Assembly: GCA_030737875.1 (NCBI GenBank)
Contig: CM060920.1
Coordinates: forward strand, 475,756,861-475,820,860
Length of the DNA stretch: 64,000 bases
Reading direction: 5' to 3'
From: Allium sativum
Taxonomy: Eukaryota > Streptophyta > Magnoliopsida > Asparagales > Amaryllidaceae
The position numbers and the translations under genes were made by a program. Positions 32,126-44,821 of this stretch are shown piece after piece; within the stretch, counting starts at the first letter, position 1, and the number at the start of each line of letters is the position of its first letter. Under the pieces are notes generated by a model that was given only the letters and a program-made list of their open reading frames with translations, was not told the origin of the DNA and did no database searches.

Positions 32126-35100
32126 CTAAGTATTTCTCACATTGATAAAGTTACTATTAAATGCAAGAGACAACTTAATCTCAATGATTTATTGAGAGTA
32201 CCAGCCATCAAGAAAAACCTTCTAAGTATCTAAATTTGCCAACGATAACAATGTATGCTTTGAGTTTCACCCAAAATTTTTCTTAGTTAAAGATTAACTA
32301 GGTCAAGATATATTGTTAAAGGGTAATTTGCATAAAGGACTATACAAACTCTGCTCAATGAAGACTGGAAAATCAACCAGTGCTAAAATGTTGTGTAACT
32401 GTGTCAGTGCTAATGATAATATGCAGAAAAATGTAATTGAAACTTGGCATTGTAAACTAGGTCGCCCTAGTTATGAAACAGTCAAACTGGTTTTGGATAA
32501 TAATAATAATATATCTTACAAAAATATACATGATAAAAACACTTGCACACACTGCCAGCTTGGCAAAAGCCATAAGCTTCCCTTTAGTAGTTCTGAAACT
32601 ATTTACAATAAGCCCATGGAATTAATAGCAGCAGATCTACGGGGACCAGCTCCAGTTTTCTCAAACCAGGGACACATGTATTATCTTTCCTTTGTTGATG
32701 CATATTCGAGATTTTCTTGGATATATTTTCTTAAGGCTTAGTCAGAAGCATGCAATGCAGTCATACAGCTCATTACTTTCATTGAAAATCAAACTAATTG
32801 TAGTGCTAAAGTGATTCAGACTAATGGGTGTGCAGAGTTTAAACCCTTATGAAAATATTTTCTTTAGAGAGATATACATCATAGATCAATCCGCCCCCAA
32901 CACATCAGAACATAATGGTTTAGTGGAGAGAAAACATAAGCACATTGTTAAGAGTGGACTAACATTATTGTCATAGGGTACATTACCAATGAAATAATAG
33001 AATGAAACATTCAGTACTGCTATTTATCTCATTAATCTTTATCAACAAAAGTACTGAAAGATATAAGCCCCTATGAAAAATTATATAATGCTAAGCCCAA
33101 CTATAAACATTTAAAAAGTTTTGGTTGCCTATGTTTTCCTGTTTAAGGGCCTATAACCAACACAAACTCAATATGAGGTCCAGCCCATGCACTTTTATTG
33201 GGTACCCTAATAACCAGAATGGGTATAAGTGTCTAGATAAAAATGGTCGGATATTTGTTTCTAGACATGTGGTTTTTGATGAAAACATTTCTCCTTAAGG
33301 AAATAAACCAGCAAAATGTAGTCATCACATATGCAGTACAAGGAACATTTTACCTGCCATACCCATTCTTTCCACAATAAAGGAAGGAAATGAGCATGAG
33401 GAACAACATTCAAATGCATAAATGCAAGCAAGTGTCTCAGGTACAAAATCTGGTTATAGCACTGATGGGTCAACAAATGAATCATTGCAGCAACCAAACT
33501 ATGACACCCGGATGAGCAATAAATGGAATGAAGCTACCAGTGGTAGTTCATCCCACATTTAAGTTGATGATCATCAGACTGAGCAACTCAATACTGGGCA
33601 TCATATGATCACCAGATCCAAAAGTGGCATCTTCAAGCCTAAATTATATAATGCTACAATATATGAAGTTGAAACTACCACTTTTGCATAGGCAATTAAA
33701 TTAGGCAAATGGAAAGAGGTTATGAATACCGAATACAAAGTAATGATTAAAAATGGCGCATAGAGCTTAGTTACACCACACAAGCACAAAAACATTATAG
33801 GTTGCAAATGGGCCTATAAGATTAAAAGAAACGCTGATGGAAGTGTTGGGAAATATAAGGCCAGGCTTGTGGTGAAAGGATATGCACAACAATTTGGGTT
33901 CGACTTCAACGAGATTTTTTCACCTGTTGTTAAATCAACCACTATATGAATTATCTTAGCCCTCCTGTTACGCAACGGTTGGAGGGCAAGATAATTAGAT
34001 GTTAATAACATGTTCCTAAATGAGGAACTAAATGAAGAGGTCTACATGTACCAACTAGAGAGTTACAGTGTTGAAAGAGAGACATGAAACAAGTATGTAA
34101 ACTGCACAAGGAAATATATGGCCTGAAGCAAGCTTCAAGGGTTTGGTATGAAAAACTTAGAGTGACTTTATCTATGTTGAATTTCTATGCCAGTAAATCA
34201 GATAATTCACATTACAAGACGAAAGATAATCAAGATGTTATCTACATACTTGTTTACGTGGATGACATTCTTATAACTGGTGATAACGTTGATGCAGTCA
34301 ACAAAGTCATACGACTATTGGATCAAAACTTTTCCATCAAAGATCTAGGAGAAATAAGCTATTTCCTGGCATTCAGATTGAAAGAAAAAGAAACACTGAG
34401 CTATTTTTATCTCAAAGGAACTACATATCAGAAATCCACCTAAGAGAAAACATGCACAATGACAAACAACTTCCTACTCCGATGATTAGTAATTTGCATT
34501 TATCTAAGGACAAGGGTGAAGTCATAGAAAATGTCAAACAATTCCGGAGCATCGTAAGTGCCTTACAATATGTGACCATTACATGACCAGACATATGTTT
34601 CAGTGTCAATAAAATATATCAATATATGCAGAAACCCCTTGATAACCATTGGAAGGCTGTCAAAAGGATTATAAGGTATATTAAAGGAACTAAAAGTCAT
34701 AGGCATGCAAAGAGACCAACTTACAGGGCTTTAGCGACGCTAACTAAGCCAAAAATTTGGATGATAGAAAATCCATCTTTGGGTATTGTGTTTTCCTCTG
34801 CTCAAATCCCATCTTCTAGTGTACTAAGAAGCAACCAACTATCTCTAAATCAAGCACAGAGGCTGAGTATCGGGCACTTGCCAGCACTGCTGCTGAAATT
34901 ACTTAGGTCGAAACCCCAATTGATGAACTTGGTTCAAAATCTCTGGGAAAGCCAGTGATTTGGTGCAATAACAAAAGCACCATTTCCCTCTCCTTGAGCC
35001 TTATCCAACATTCTCATACGAAACATCTTGAGATGGATCTGGATTTCATACGAGAAAGAACTCAAAGCGGAAAGCTCGTGGTTAATCACATTTCGGCTTA

Positions 35101-35168
35101 CTATCAATGTGCTGATGTTCTCACCAAAGCACTCTAAATGAAGAATTTTACAAAATTAAAGGAGGAGC
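32126..35168 (+). pseudogene. Copia-1 polyprotein, 3' part (pre-integrase, IN, RT, RNase H), heavily broken
   Basis: It starts abruptly next to the Gypsy-1 LTR remnant with the protease/pre-integrase linker (DLLRVPAIKKNLLS). The pre-integrase WHCKLGRPSYETV, zinc CTHCQLGKSHKLPF and IN core start LIAADLRGP...FVDAYSRFSW are at 32440-32740. The IN remainder (TNGCAEFKP) has many stops to 33050. RT fragments at 33690-34460 include CKWAYKIKRNADGSVGKYKARLV, KLHKEIYGLKQASRVWY and an intact YVDDILITGDN (34254-34266 for YVDD). RNase H ends with HTKHLEMDLDFIRE and CADVLTKAL (to 35137). Same family as Copia-2, about 9 kb away in opposite orientation. Confidence 0.85.
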
Positions 35169-35432
35169 TGAGAATAGTTAATGGCGGTAGTAAAGCCCAA
35201 ATAATAAAACCCTAGTTGGTTTTGAGGGAGGACATCAATGCCTGTTGCGTGGACAAGTATCCAGGCACTTAGTATTTACAATGCTAACCGCTTGGACCAG
35301 TTTCCTTTTCTTTATTCTTGCTACTAGCTTCTTTTCTTCAGCCCATCTCATCTATTTCTTGTATAAATATGCTTCCAGATACAATTTGTATCATTCATTC
35401 AAGTTAACAAATATTCAATAACACAAAACATT
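35169..35432 (+). repeat. Probable Copia-1 3' LTR
   Basis: After AAAGGAGGAGC (PPT-like, 35157-35168) the sequence begins TGAGAATAGTTAATGG and runs about 260 bp to AACACAAAACATTCA. It includes a GTATAAATATGC TATA box at 35361-35372. No 5' partner is in the window, so the ends are provisional. Confidence 0.5.
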
Positions 35433-36005
35433 CATTTTTGTTAATTCCTATGACCTTTTATGCCGAAGATGGAGCTTTAACTGCTCGGACAATGTTGCTA
35501 GTCACTCTCTCTATTGTGTAACCCATGGTTAGGGACTATGCTTCTTAAAATCATACAAGTGACTGAACAAAAGTTATTGAACAATTATTTGTCGTGCTAT
35601 GTCTATTTGTTTGTTAACATTTGCAGGGGTAGACAAATGATCGTGACTATGAACTTGACTACCATAGAGGATGTGACCGACAGAGGGACCGAGCTAGAGA
35701 TAGAGCATGTGAATGCTATAGAGATAGAGAAAGAGAAGGTGGAGACAAAAATAGGAGAAGAAGAAAGGCATATCCAGGATCAAAAGCTGCAGCAGGGATC
35801 ATAGAGTCTGCGACGACTGGAGATTACCTCCACAGAAGGAGATGTGATAAAAGTGGGAGTCTTGAGAGAAGGCATAATGCTGATGTAAATGGTCATGGTG
35901 ATATTGGGAAGAAGAAAAATTAAAACAAGATGATGGTCTCAGATGATACATATCTTGGACCTAAGGCTCAGGGCTCCTCCTGGGTTGAAACCTGTGAGAA
36001 ATGCG
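35433..36005 (+). pseudogene. Arg/Asp-rich exon-like fragment, possibly from a host splicing-type gene
   Basis: A good acceptor (TTTGTTAACATTTGCAG, or the TAG at 35630-35632) precedes an open frame 35633-35923 of 96 codons rich in R-D/R-E pairs (NDRDYELDYHRG, DRQRDRARDRA, YRDRERE), then KNRRRRKAYPGSKAAAG and a basic tail ending at TAA. Such RD-rich tails occur in RNA-processing proteins; I do not recognise the gene. Copia-2 is inserted 82 bp after the stop, so 45479 onward is the other side of the same flank. A pseudogene or a captured fragment are both possible. Confidence 0.4.
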
Positions 36006-36236
36006 AAAGAGAAATCTTGTAAATTTTATTATTGAATGAATAGAAAAATAATGGATACAAAGTAAGTACAATACTGAGCAATATATAGCGTAAAATGTAG
36101 CCGTTGTGAACAAGTAACGGCAGTCTAGAGTAAAAGTTAATGTAATTGGGCTAGAAGCCTATATACATAGATTACAAAGAATATATATATATATATATAT
36201 AATAACGAATGGGCTGTGTAACTTATTCTCTTATTA
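36006..36236 (-). repeat. Copia-2 3' LTR (231 bp)
   Basis: The left edge AAAGAGAAATCTTG and right edge CTCTTATTA are shared with the other LTR. On the element strand it starts TAATAAGAG and ends TTTCTCTTT, so the usual TG...CA ends are absent. It holds a TA microsatellite (36184-36201). Confidence 0.8.
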
Positions 36237-36246
36237 TGCCCCCTCG
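36237..36246 (-). promoter_or_regulatory. Copia-2 polypurine tract
   Basis: The minus strand reads CGAGGGGGCA immediately before the LTR start. Confidence 0.7.
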
Positions 36247-36398
36247 AATATATCTTGGGTTTCCTCTCTCGTTTCCACATTTTTACGCCATCACCATCTT
36301 CAACTTTCAATTCCTCTCGAAATCTGATAATTTTTTTGGCTAAGGGGGTTTTGTGAGAACGTCGGCACACTGAAATAGTGAAGGCACATGATTAATAT

Positions 36399-38483
36399 CT
36401 AGTTTTCCTCTGGCAATCTGCTCGGTATGAAGTACAAAAAAATCTCTATGTGCTTTGTACAGGAGTGCAGAATTGGGCTAGCTAAAAGTGAAATCATGCT
36501 CATGTTGTCGCACCAAGTCGTTGGTCTCCTATGGTTTTCAATTCGAAGCTCATGAAGCAGCGATTGAATCCATATGAGCTCGGTGGTGGTACTTGCCACA
36601 GATCTGTATTCCGCTTCAGTACTACTGCGTGAAACTATGGGCTCCTTTCTGGAACACATGAAATCGGATTTCGACCCATAAAGACGCAGTAACCTGAAGT
36701 GCATTTTCAGCCATCTTGATCGGAGGCCCAGTCAGCATCGCTGAAAGCTTGTATGTAATATTTTTACTAGCACGTAGCTTTAATCCATAATCTTTTGTTC
36801 CTTTTAAATATCTCAAAATAAGTTTGACTGCCTTCCAATGTTCACTCAAAGGATTTTGCATGAACTGAGACACTTTATTCGCATTGGAACACAATTCGGG
36901 TCTAGTAATAGTAACATACTGTAATGCACCGACTATGCTTCTGTATTGCTTTGTATTCTCAATGGCTTCACCCTTGAGCTTAAATAGTTGTTGATTACTA
37001 ATCATAGGCGTTGGTTGCGGTTTAGCTTTGCTCATATCTGCACGGTCTAGTATTTCATTGATATACTTCTTTTGTGATAATAAGATTTCTGAGCTTGAGC
37101 TACATTGTACTTCAATTCCTAGAAAATAGTTTACTCACCTATGTCTTTAACTGAAAAAACATCATTCAAATATTTGATAATGTTGTTAATTTCAGCTTCA
37201 TTGTTCCAAGTAATTAGGATTTCATCAACATATACTAGCACATATATGATAGAACTTTCTTTAAATCTGAAGTATAAAGAACAATCTGATATGCTAACTG
37301 TAAAACCCAGTTTTATGAAAGTATCCTTCAATTTGTTGTACCATACTCGAGATGCCTGTTTAATCCCATATATAGCTTTGTGTAACTTGCATACGAGTTT
37401 CTTCTTATCATCCTTATAAAAATCCTCTGGTTGTGTCATATATATTTCCTCTTGTAGTTCATCATTGAGGAAGGCATTATATACATCAAGTTGCCTTATC
37501 TTCCACGGTTTACATAGAGCAATAGTAATGATAATCCTGATTGTGGTAGGTCTAATAACATAGGAAAAAGTTTCTTTAAAATCAGAACCGTATTGTTGAG
37601 AGTAACCCTTTGCTACTACCTTGCATTGTGTTTGAGTATACTATCATCAGGATTTTTCTTCAACTTAAATGCCCATTTACACCCAATTATGTTTTTATGT
37701 TCGGGTGCTTGAACTAAACTCCATGTGTTATTTTTGACAAGAGGCATGTATTCCTCATTTATAGCTTGTTGCCATTTTTACTTCTTTTGGCTTTAGCATA
37801 ACATGTAGGCTCTTTATTATTTAATGATATATTGAAGATTTTTGGCTTGAAGATCCCACTTTTTGCCCTAGTCACCATAGGATGCTTATTCAAATTTCCT
37901 GCTTGTGTGCTATTTTCATTGTTGTTTTCTATAGGTGAACTGCTACTTGTATGTTGATTAATGCATTCTTCTACATTCTTATTGTTCTCATGCTTATGTT
38001 CATCCATGCCAGCATCAATGTTATCACGAAAATCATCATTGTGGTGCATGTCTGCTTCTGATCTGTCTGAGTTGTACCTAGTTTTAGTGCTTCCACTGGT
38101 GTCTACATCATTTTTCTTTAATTGATCATTCTGTCATTCATATTTATGTTCCATTCATCGATAACAATTGATGATTGCATCATGATGCTACCACTGCTTA
38201 CTTTATTGGTAGTCTTTATTACTTTTTCTGCAAAAGGAAATATAGACTCATTAAACACAACATGCCTAGAAATATAGACCCTTCCACACTCATCCAAACA
38301 TTTGTATCCTTTCTGATTATTTGGGTAGCCAAGAAAAGTACATGGTGCTTACCTTAAATTTAATTTATGCTTGTTGTATGGTTTGAGACAAGGAAACACA
38401 AGCAACCAAAAGTTTCTTCATTCCTTATAATTAGGTTTCACCCCAAATAACATATCATGTGGGCTTTTATTTTTAAGAACTTT
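36399..38483 (-). pseudogene. Copia-2 RT, RNase H and late integrase part, broken
   Basis: RNase H is at 36399-36704 (RSSTEAEYRSVASTTTELIW, then HTKHIE-like CTKHIEIFLYFI). RT is at 37035-37700, with KLHKAIYGIKQASRVWYNKL and YVDEILIT: the YVDD box carries Glu for the second Asp (37221-37232). A DVYNAFLNDELQEEIYM segment is at about 37440-37500. The late IN part KNKSPHDMLFGVKPNY ends at the solo LTR (38483). The linker between IN and RT (37760-38170) is Asn/His-rich. Confidence 0.85.
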
Positions 38484-39530
38484 GGTGGTGTAACACCCCA
38501 CATTCCTTAATGTCACCCGTATGAGGATTTCACTAAGAAAGTATGGAGCATTGAAGGTATAAAGACATAAAAACATCACAGAGACTAATATTTCATAAGA
38601 CATAAAGTAAATTTACAGTGGAAGAAAACTTTCGTTTATTTAACAGTTACAGAATGCCATATCCCAAAATCTTAGTCAAAAACAATATCAGAGTAAAATA
38701 ATGTTATCCCCAAATATAGTCAAAAGATACAATCTTACCTTGGAAAGAGAGCAGGCAGAAATGAAGAAACCCATTATGATAAAGCTAACAAAGAACTATA
38801 GACTTCCTCTCTGTAAGCCTGGGGGAAAAGAAAGAGAAAGGAAGAAAGGAAATGGTTCAGACATAAAGCCTGGTGAGCTGCTGGGATTATCATCCCGACT
38901 TACTAGGTTAAGTGAAATAGGTAAACAGTTGTTCTAGCAACATATAAGGGTAGATGTCTATAAATTTCTAAGGGTACAATAGCTAATATAAACAAATAAC
39001 AAGAACTGTAAATTCTTATACAAATAGACATGGATGATAATGCTTGAAATCAGGTTAGGCAGATTGACTGTTTTGCATTTATTCTATAACATACTAGTAT
39101 AACTGAATGAGATGATCCTTTCCACTATAAGGTGGTAGAATTAGGCATACGTCCAATGTACCCTAACCACTACCCTAATCGATCGTCTCCCTACTCCGTA
39201 GATTTCCTGTGTTGGCCCCATAATAGGGTGTATCACTCCTTAAAGTGGCAACCCTTCATTTTCCGGATGTGCACAACCATATCTACTGATGTCACATTTG
39301 TCTTATCCCCTTCTGCCCGGCTCAAGCACGCACAAGGCCCAGTCGGTTTGCGCTACCCACACCATCCGTCATGTTTGGATCGCTTACAATCAGTCAGTAA
39401 GCGTGCCCCTTCTCCGTCTAGTACAGAGTACTTTGTTTGATACATACTCTGGGTTATTGACTGAAATGGGTCCCACACAATATGATACAAGCTCTCCCCT
39501 TGTCTTATATCCCCCACTAGGTTTTCCATA

Positions 39531-39780
39531 GGTTATAATTACCCTAAAAGGTGTCTTTAATTTTATAACCCCAATCTTTCTACCTGTTATGCTTACCTAT
39601 AGGTGTCTTTAATACATAACCCCCAATCTTCCAACTGGTTATGCTTACCTATGGGTGTCTTTAATACATAACCCTATTATTTCTACAAGTTACGCTTACC
39701 CTAAAAGGCGTCTTTAATTACATAGCTTTATTATTTTCATCAGTTATGTATACCACTAGGTGTCTTTAATTACATAACCC
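39531..39780. repeat. Five-unit palindromic tandem repeat in solo LTR-1
   Basis: Units of about 50-57 bp share GTGTCTTTAAT..CATAACC and begin with GTTATG; the edges of each unit (GGTTATG.. and ..CATAACC) are mutually inverted. The Gypsy-2 LTRs have two units at the same place (51653-51743 and 62178-62269). Confidence 0.75.
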
Positions 39781-39997
39781 CAACATGTTAAGTTTGTGGG
39801 CATATATATACAAATATTACCCAATAACCTGGCCTATATATACTAACGTTACCCACCTACCCAAAATTTACTTAACCCTCCTACTTAACCCCTAACCAAG
39901 CTAACATGTTCACATATTCCCTATGGATTCAACTAGGTTAAGTGTTTCATTTCATTACCATGTCCAATTATGGTTATAATGGGCTAGACCTCCCACA

Positions 39998-40190
39998 TTA
40001 GGCCTACAACTTGTGGATGTTGGATATGCCGGTTGGGTCTGGGCAAACTTCTTCCACAAGTTGGGCCTAACCTCGTATCTTAGTCCGATTCATATTTGTG
40101 CACTTAGGCCTCTCACATTAGGTTCAACATTAGTGGCTGTTGGATATGCCGGTCGGGTCCGGGCAGACTTCCACCACTAATGCAACCTAA
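39998..40190. repeat. Hairpin pair in solo LTR-1
   Basis: Hairpin A: arms 39998-40016 and 40054-40070 (TTAGGCC..CAACTTGTGG / CCACAAGTTGGGCCTAA). Hairpin B: arms 40118-40136 and 40174-40190 (TTAGGTT..CATTAGTGG / CCACTAATG.AACCTAA). The loops share TTGGATATGCCGGTYGGGTC. Stems differ, loops agree. Confidence 0.8.
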
Positions 40191-40930
40191 CCTCGTGCCA
40201 TAGGTGCAGTTACAATTTCTAATTGTAATCCTAGGCATATTTACTTAATATTAAATTAAGTATAATCCATACGTCCTCTATTTGCATCTTAATTTCCAAT
40301 ACCATTCATCCCATACTAATTACTTAATATCATATTAAGTATAACTTATTCTGATTGACATGTTTTCGCAATAAGATTACTTAATGTCATATTAAGTGCA
40401 ATTAATGTCTTTTCCATATTGATGTTAAATTAACGTACTCTCCAAGCAAACGTTGAGTGAACATGTTTCTCACTTTAATGTTAAATGACAAATTACATGT
40501 CTTCGATATAGATGCTAAGTTGTCATGTTTACAAATCAGTGTCAACTAACATATGATTCTAATATCATGCCATGTTTACGTAATTAAATTAACATTATCA
40601 AATGAACATAAACATCCAACTAACATAAATGTTTTAATTAACATTTTCCGCAAACTATGATCATAAATAACTTATTCACATATCATGAAATGAACATAAC
40701 ATATAATCACATGTTTTCTCAAATTAACATTAGTGCTCACAAATGTCAAACTGATATGTTCCTCAATTAACATATTTTCCCTAATTAATGTCAACAGGTG
40801 ATAAATTTCCTTATTCCTCAAATTAACACATCCTCATTAATGTTAATTAACATGAATGACAATTTTAACTATTCCTCAAATGAAAATATTCTCTTTTATT
40901 ATCAATTAGCATGAATGACTAATTACCATG

Positions 40931-40973
<43 letters not shown>

Positions 40974-42722
40974 ATCCTTGATGCCAAGTTATTGTGTCTG
41001 ACATATCTATTTTAATGTCAATATATTTCTCAAATTAACATGTATAGATTAATGTTAATTGCATGATTACATGTCATAAATGATAGCAAGTATGCATATT
41101 TACATCAATTTGACGCCAAAAGAACATGTTTTCAAACATCAATACAAATAATCATGTCTACAAATTCAATGTCAATAGGTGGCTACCACATCCCTCAAGC
41201 TACCCTACTCTTTTTAAATGCTAATGACATATTCTACATATTCCCTTTTATGCCATATTAATATGTTCACGATTAATATTAAATTTGTGTTCACACATCA
41301 GCGCCAGAATTCCATCCTATTCAATGCCTACATGTTCTTCTTTATGATAAACCCCAATTTATAGCATAAATTCTAATATGCCCCATTTTTTCCTTTTTAT
41401 CGTTATTCCATCCTTTTCAGTTTTATGCAAATCAAAAAGGCATATAATACGGTAAATAAAACGAGCAATGGAAAGAGGATAAGGAAGAGGAATACGTACA
41501 AGTAGATAACAGGAAAATGAATAGGCAATTGACAGTGAAAATAAACTTATAAACACTGGTGCTTTTTAGATCCAATACATATCTATTGTCAAATTAATTC
41601 TTTTTATTTAGATCACTACAACAACTATTGTATCTATTTAACTATAACTTAGAAGAAATCTGAATAATCACAGTACACTCACCATTTTTGCAGATTTAGA
41701 AAAATCTTTTAAAGTCCGCTTTTATCTTTTTGTTTTGATCCTCTTTCCATTCTTTTTATTTAGCAAGTAATCTTCTCACCACTTATATTAAGGAAAATTT
41801 GGAGAAGAAAATAAGATGTGCCATGGAATTTTCAAAAGATGAAGAAGAAAACTAAAGAAGAGGATGGAGGTTATGTTACATTTGGCTTGTTTATATGGGA
41901 GCTAAAAAATTGATTTTGTCCATTCAGTTAACCCTAGCAATTCCCAAATTAAATCATAGCCGCTCTCTTATTTACTTTGTAATTAAGTAAGATATTAAAA
42001 TACATCTTATATGTCCATTCTTATCTTCATCCAATCCGTGACAAAAAGAGAGATTTGAATATACCATTTAAAATTGGTTATCAATGAATATGTTTTAAAT
42101 CTTATTAAGAAATTGCCACCTATAAGAGAATTAATTACTAGTCTTTAGGAAATAAATCCATAAAATTAAATCAATCAACATGTATGTCAATTAGTGCTTA
42201 ATTAATTCTTATATGCACAACTAACCAACATTTACAAACATGCAAAGTCATGACAACTAATCTCTAATAGCTGCAAAATATGCATAAACCTCACAACCAT
42301 CCATAATTAAGATATATTTAAATTGATGCAAATTGATTGCTAACATATTTTCAAAAGTATCCCCATAACGTGCAAAGTCAATGCATAATCAAATTATGAG
42401 TACATCTAATTATACACGCATAAATCTTTCCCTCCAAAATAAATTGATTGCATTTATCTTCTTTTTTTAGTGCATGCATCCAGACATTTCCTTCCCCTTT
42501 TTGTATTAATTACATTAATTTATCTTTTACTGTAGCCTAATTAATTCACATGCACGTTTTCTTCTTTTCAATGCACACTTTTAAACTTGTACCTTCTTAA
42601 CATAATTGCATACATTCATATATATATATATATATATTCATTTTTTTCTTCATTAATGAATTAACCCTTTAACTAATTATCTTTACAGTATAATGTATCT
42701 AATTTTGGGGTGTTACAGGTGG

Positions 42723-43970
42723 GTAATATATTTATTAGGTGCACTGATGTTGCAAATTCCTCTACCCAAAATTAAATTGGTAGAGATGCTTGTGACACCA
42801 GTGTCAGTCCTGTTACAACTGTGTGCCTGTGTTTTCCTTTCTACAAGACCATTTTGTTTGGATGTATGTGGACAAGTTATCCTATCTTTTATTCCTTTAT
42901 CATTGAAAAAACTGTGTAGTGGTTTGAATTCTCTACCTCCATCAGTCTGCATTACCTTAACACTGTAGTTTGTTTGCTTTTCAATAAAAGTGAAAAATTA
43001 TTTTGTTATATGGAAAGTATCTGATTTGAATTTGAGAAAGAAAATCCAGGTGTACCTAGTGTATGCATCAACAAAGTAGAGGTAATACTTGTATCCCTGG
43101 TCAGTTTTGAATAGAGATGGTCCCCATAAATCAGCTGCAATTAGCTCAAGAGGTGCATGATATATAGTCACAAAATCAATGAATTGTAATGTGAGACTTT
43201 TGCCTAATTGGCAGTGGGTGCAAACATAATGACTAGGTATGTCATTAGAACGAATTTTATTATCTGCTAATCTTTGTTTTACAATACTCATACTAGGATG
43301 TCATAGTTTCTTGTGCCAAGTTTCTAGAACAGTTTTTTTAATTAACAGTACTAGATTCAATATTATAACAACCATTTCCATTGTTGGTCCCACTTCTTGT
43401 CTTGAGAGAGTCGAATCTGTATAGCCTATTATCCATTTTACCCTGTAATAGTGTATTTTTGTTAAGTAGATCCTTAACTACACATAATTTTGGGTGAAAC
43501 TCGAAGTATACATTGTTATCATTGGCAAATTGTGAGACGCTCAATAGATTTTTTCTTTATATTGGGAACCCTAAAAAGATTAATTAAGTATAGTCATCTC
43601 GTAATATTTAATGTAACCATTACCAATGTGTGATATACTTGTTGTTTCGCCATTCCCCATACATATAACTTGCGTACCTGAGTAATTGTTGTTGCCAAGA
43701 TTTAGATTTTACAAGTTGTTAGTCACATGATTTGTAGCCCTCGAATCGGGATACTAGTCATCAACATTTAAATCCTCTGTCTTATTAGAGTCATCTACAC
43801 TATATGTATGAGATCTTGTGCTTTTAGTGTCACTTCTCTGTTGGATAAGTTGTGTCATATTGACGTTAGGATCTCTTTGATTACTTTGCCCTTGCTGACC
43901 GATGTTGTATTCAGAGTTGAACCCGAAATAACATCGGTTTGCCATGATCCTAGTCTTCTCGCATATTTGA
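42723..43970 (-). pseudogene. Copia-2 protease remnant, pre-integrase and integrase core
   Basis: In element order: MANRCYFGFNSEYNIG and an SVDDSN region (43754-43945), a protease relic near 43740 (PDSRATNHVT, in the place of the usual DSGA.NH), then FANDNNVYFEFHP, CTHCQLGKSLTLQF, LIAADLWGPS...FVDAYTRYTW (42998-43291) and QTDGGREFKPL..NGLVERK (42713-42952). Stops and shifts separate the pieces. The DDE acids of IN are still visible. Confidence 0.8.
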
Positions 43971-44821
43971 CACTTTACTCTGCTATTATTATTCCACTAT
44001 CACCTCGCCCTCTGCCTCTTGATGCCTGGTTCCCTCGCTGATACGTATTTTCGGATTTGTTTTGATTGGGAATGCTTCTTTGTTCGTTCTTAGCTTTAGT
44101 AGTGGTAGTGAAATTTATGGAGAGCTCAGATTGATTTGATTTTTTATGTTCTACTCTTCCCTCATGTGCAAGATGCGTTGAGCGAACATATTGTACATCT
44201 GGAATAGATCTTTGTGAAGCGATGAAAGTAACAACCGATTCATAATCATCTAACCCATTGGTTATATATAATACTTGTTCACTCTCTGAAACCTTGTGTC
44301 CAATGGCACTCAGTCTTTCGCATAATGTTTTAACCTTCGTGAGGTACTCACTCATTGACATTCCTTCTTTCTCGATATTCTAAAGTTAGCTGCGATAGTG
44401 CATGATTCATGATGCACGTTATGAATTAAATATCTCTTTAATGGCTGTCCAAATTTCGTAAGAAGTATAGTTTCCAATAATTTGTGATAGTAGATTTGCA
44501 CTAATAGATGAGATCAACCATGATGCAAGTAGACTTTCTTGTTTCTGATACTGTATGTATTCTTCATGGCTGACTAAATTTCAATCATTATCAGTTATCA
44601 TGATAGGTGGGATAACAACAGTGCCATTGATATACTCTAGAAGGCCATAACTTTTTTAAAGTAGTTTGCACTTGGTATTTCCATAACATATAGTTGTCCT
44701 CGTTGAGAGGAATGCTGATGATGTGGCTTTTGGGTTTGATGAGGGTGATGGCTGATGATTAGGCTCTGTTAGTATCAACACTCGATGTTGCAGAACTGAC
44801 AGTCTCGTTGTTACCGGCCAT
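43971..44821 (-). pseudogene. Copia-2 gag
   Basis: The ATG at 44819-44821 (MAGNNETVSS) starts gag. NEDNYMLWKYQ is the conserved start. A TAG/TAA-interrupted middle part is followed by a clean UBN2-type stretch (MSMSEYLTKVKTLCERLSAIG, VLYITNGLDDYESVVTFIAS) and an Arg/Gly tail (GRGRG) at 43990-44361. Gag packages the element RNA. Confidence 0.8.

Larger units (their letters stand above)
38489..42717 (-). mobile_element. Solo LTR-1 (Gypsy-type, 4229 bp) inside Copia-2
   Basis: It begins TGTAACACCCCACATTCC and ends TTTTGGGGTGTTACA. GGTGG flanks both sides (38484-38488 and 42718-42722) inside Copia integrase. No polyprotein is present, so it is an LTR left by recombination between the two LTRs of a full element. 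Much of it aligns with the Gypsy-2 LTR (for example ACTATAAGGTGGTAGA at 39123-39138 and the ATATGCCGGTCGGGTCCGGG core at 40145-40164), but it is a distinct family. It holds the hairpin pair at 39998-40190, a 5-unit repeat at 39531-39780 and an AT microsatellite at 40936-40971. CTATAAATT on the minus strand (41356-41364) is a possible TATA box. Confidence 0.9.

Noticed and set aside
40936..40971. AT microsatellite as a regulatory site
   Set aside because: A plain dinucleotide run, as at 36184-36201 and 42616-42638; no partner or context.
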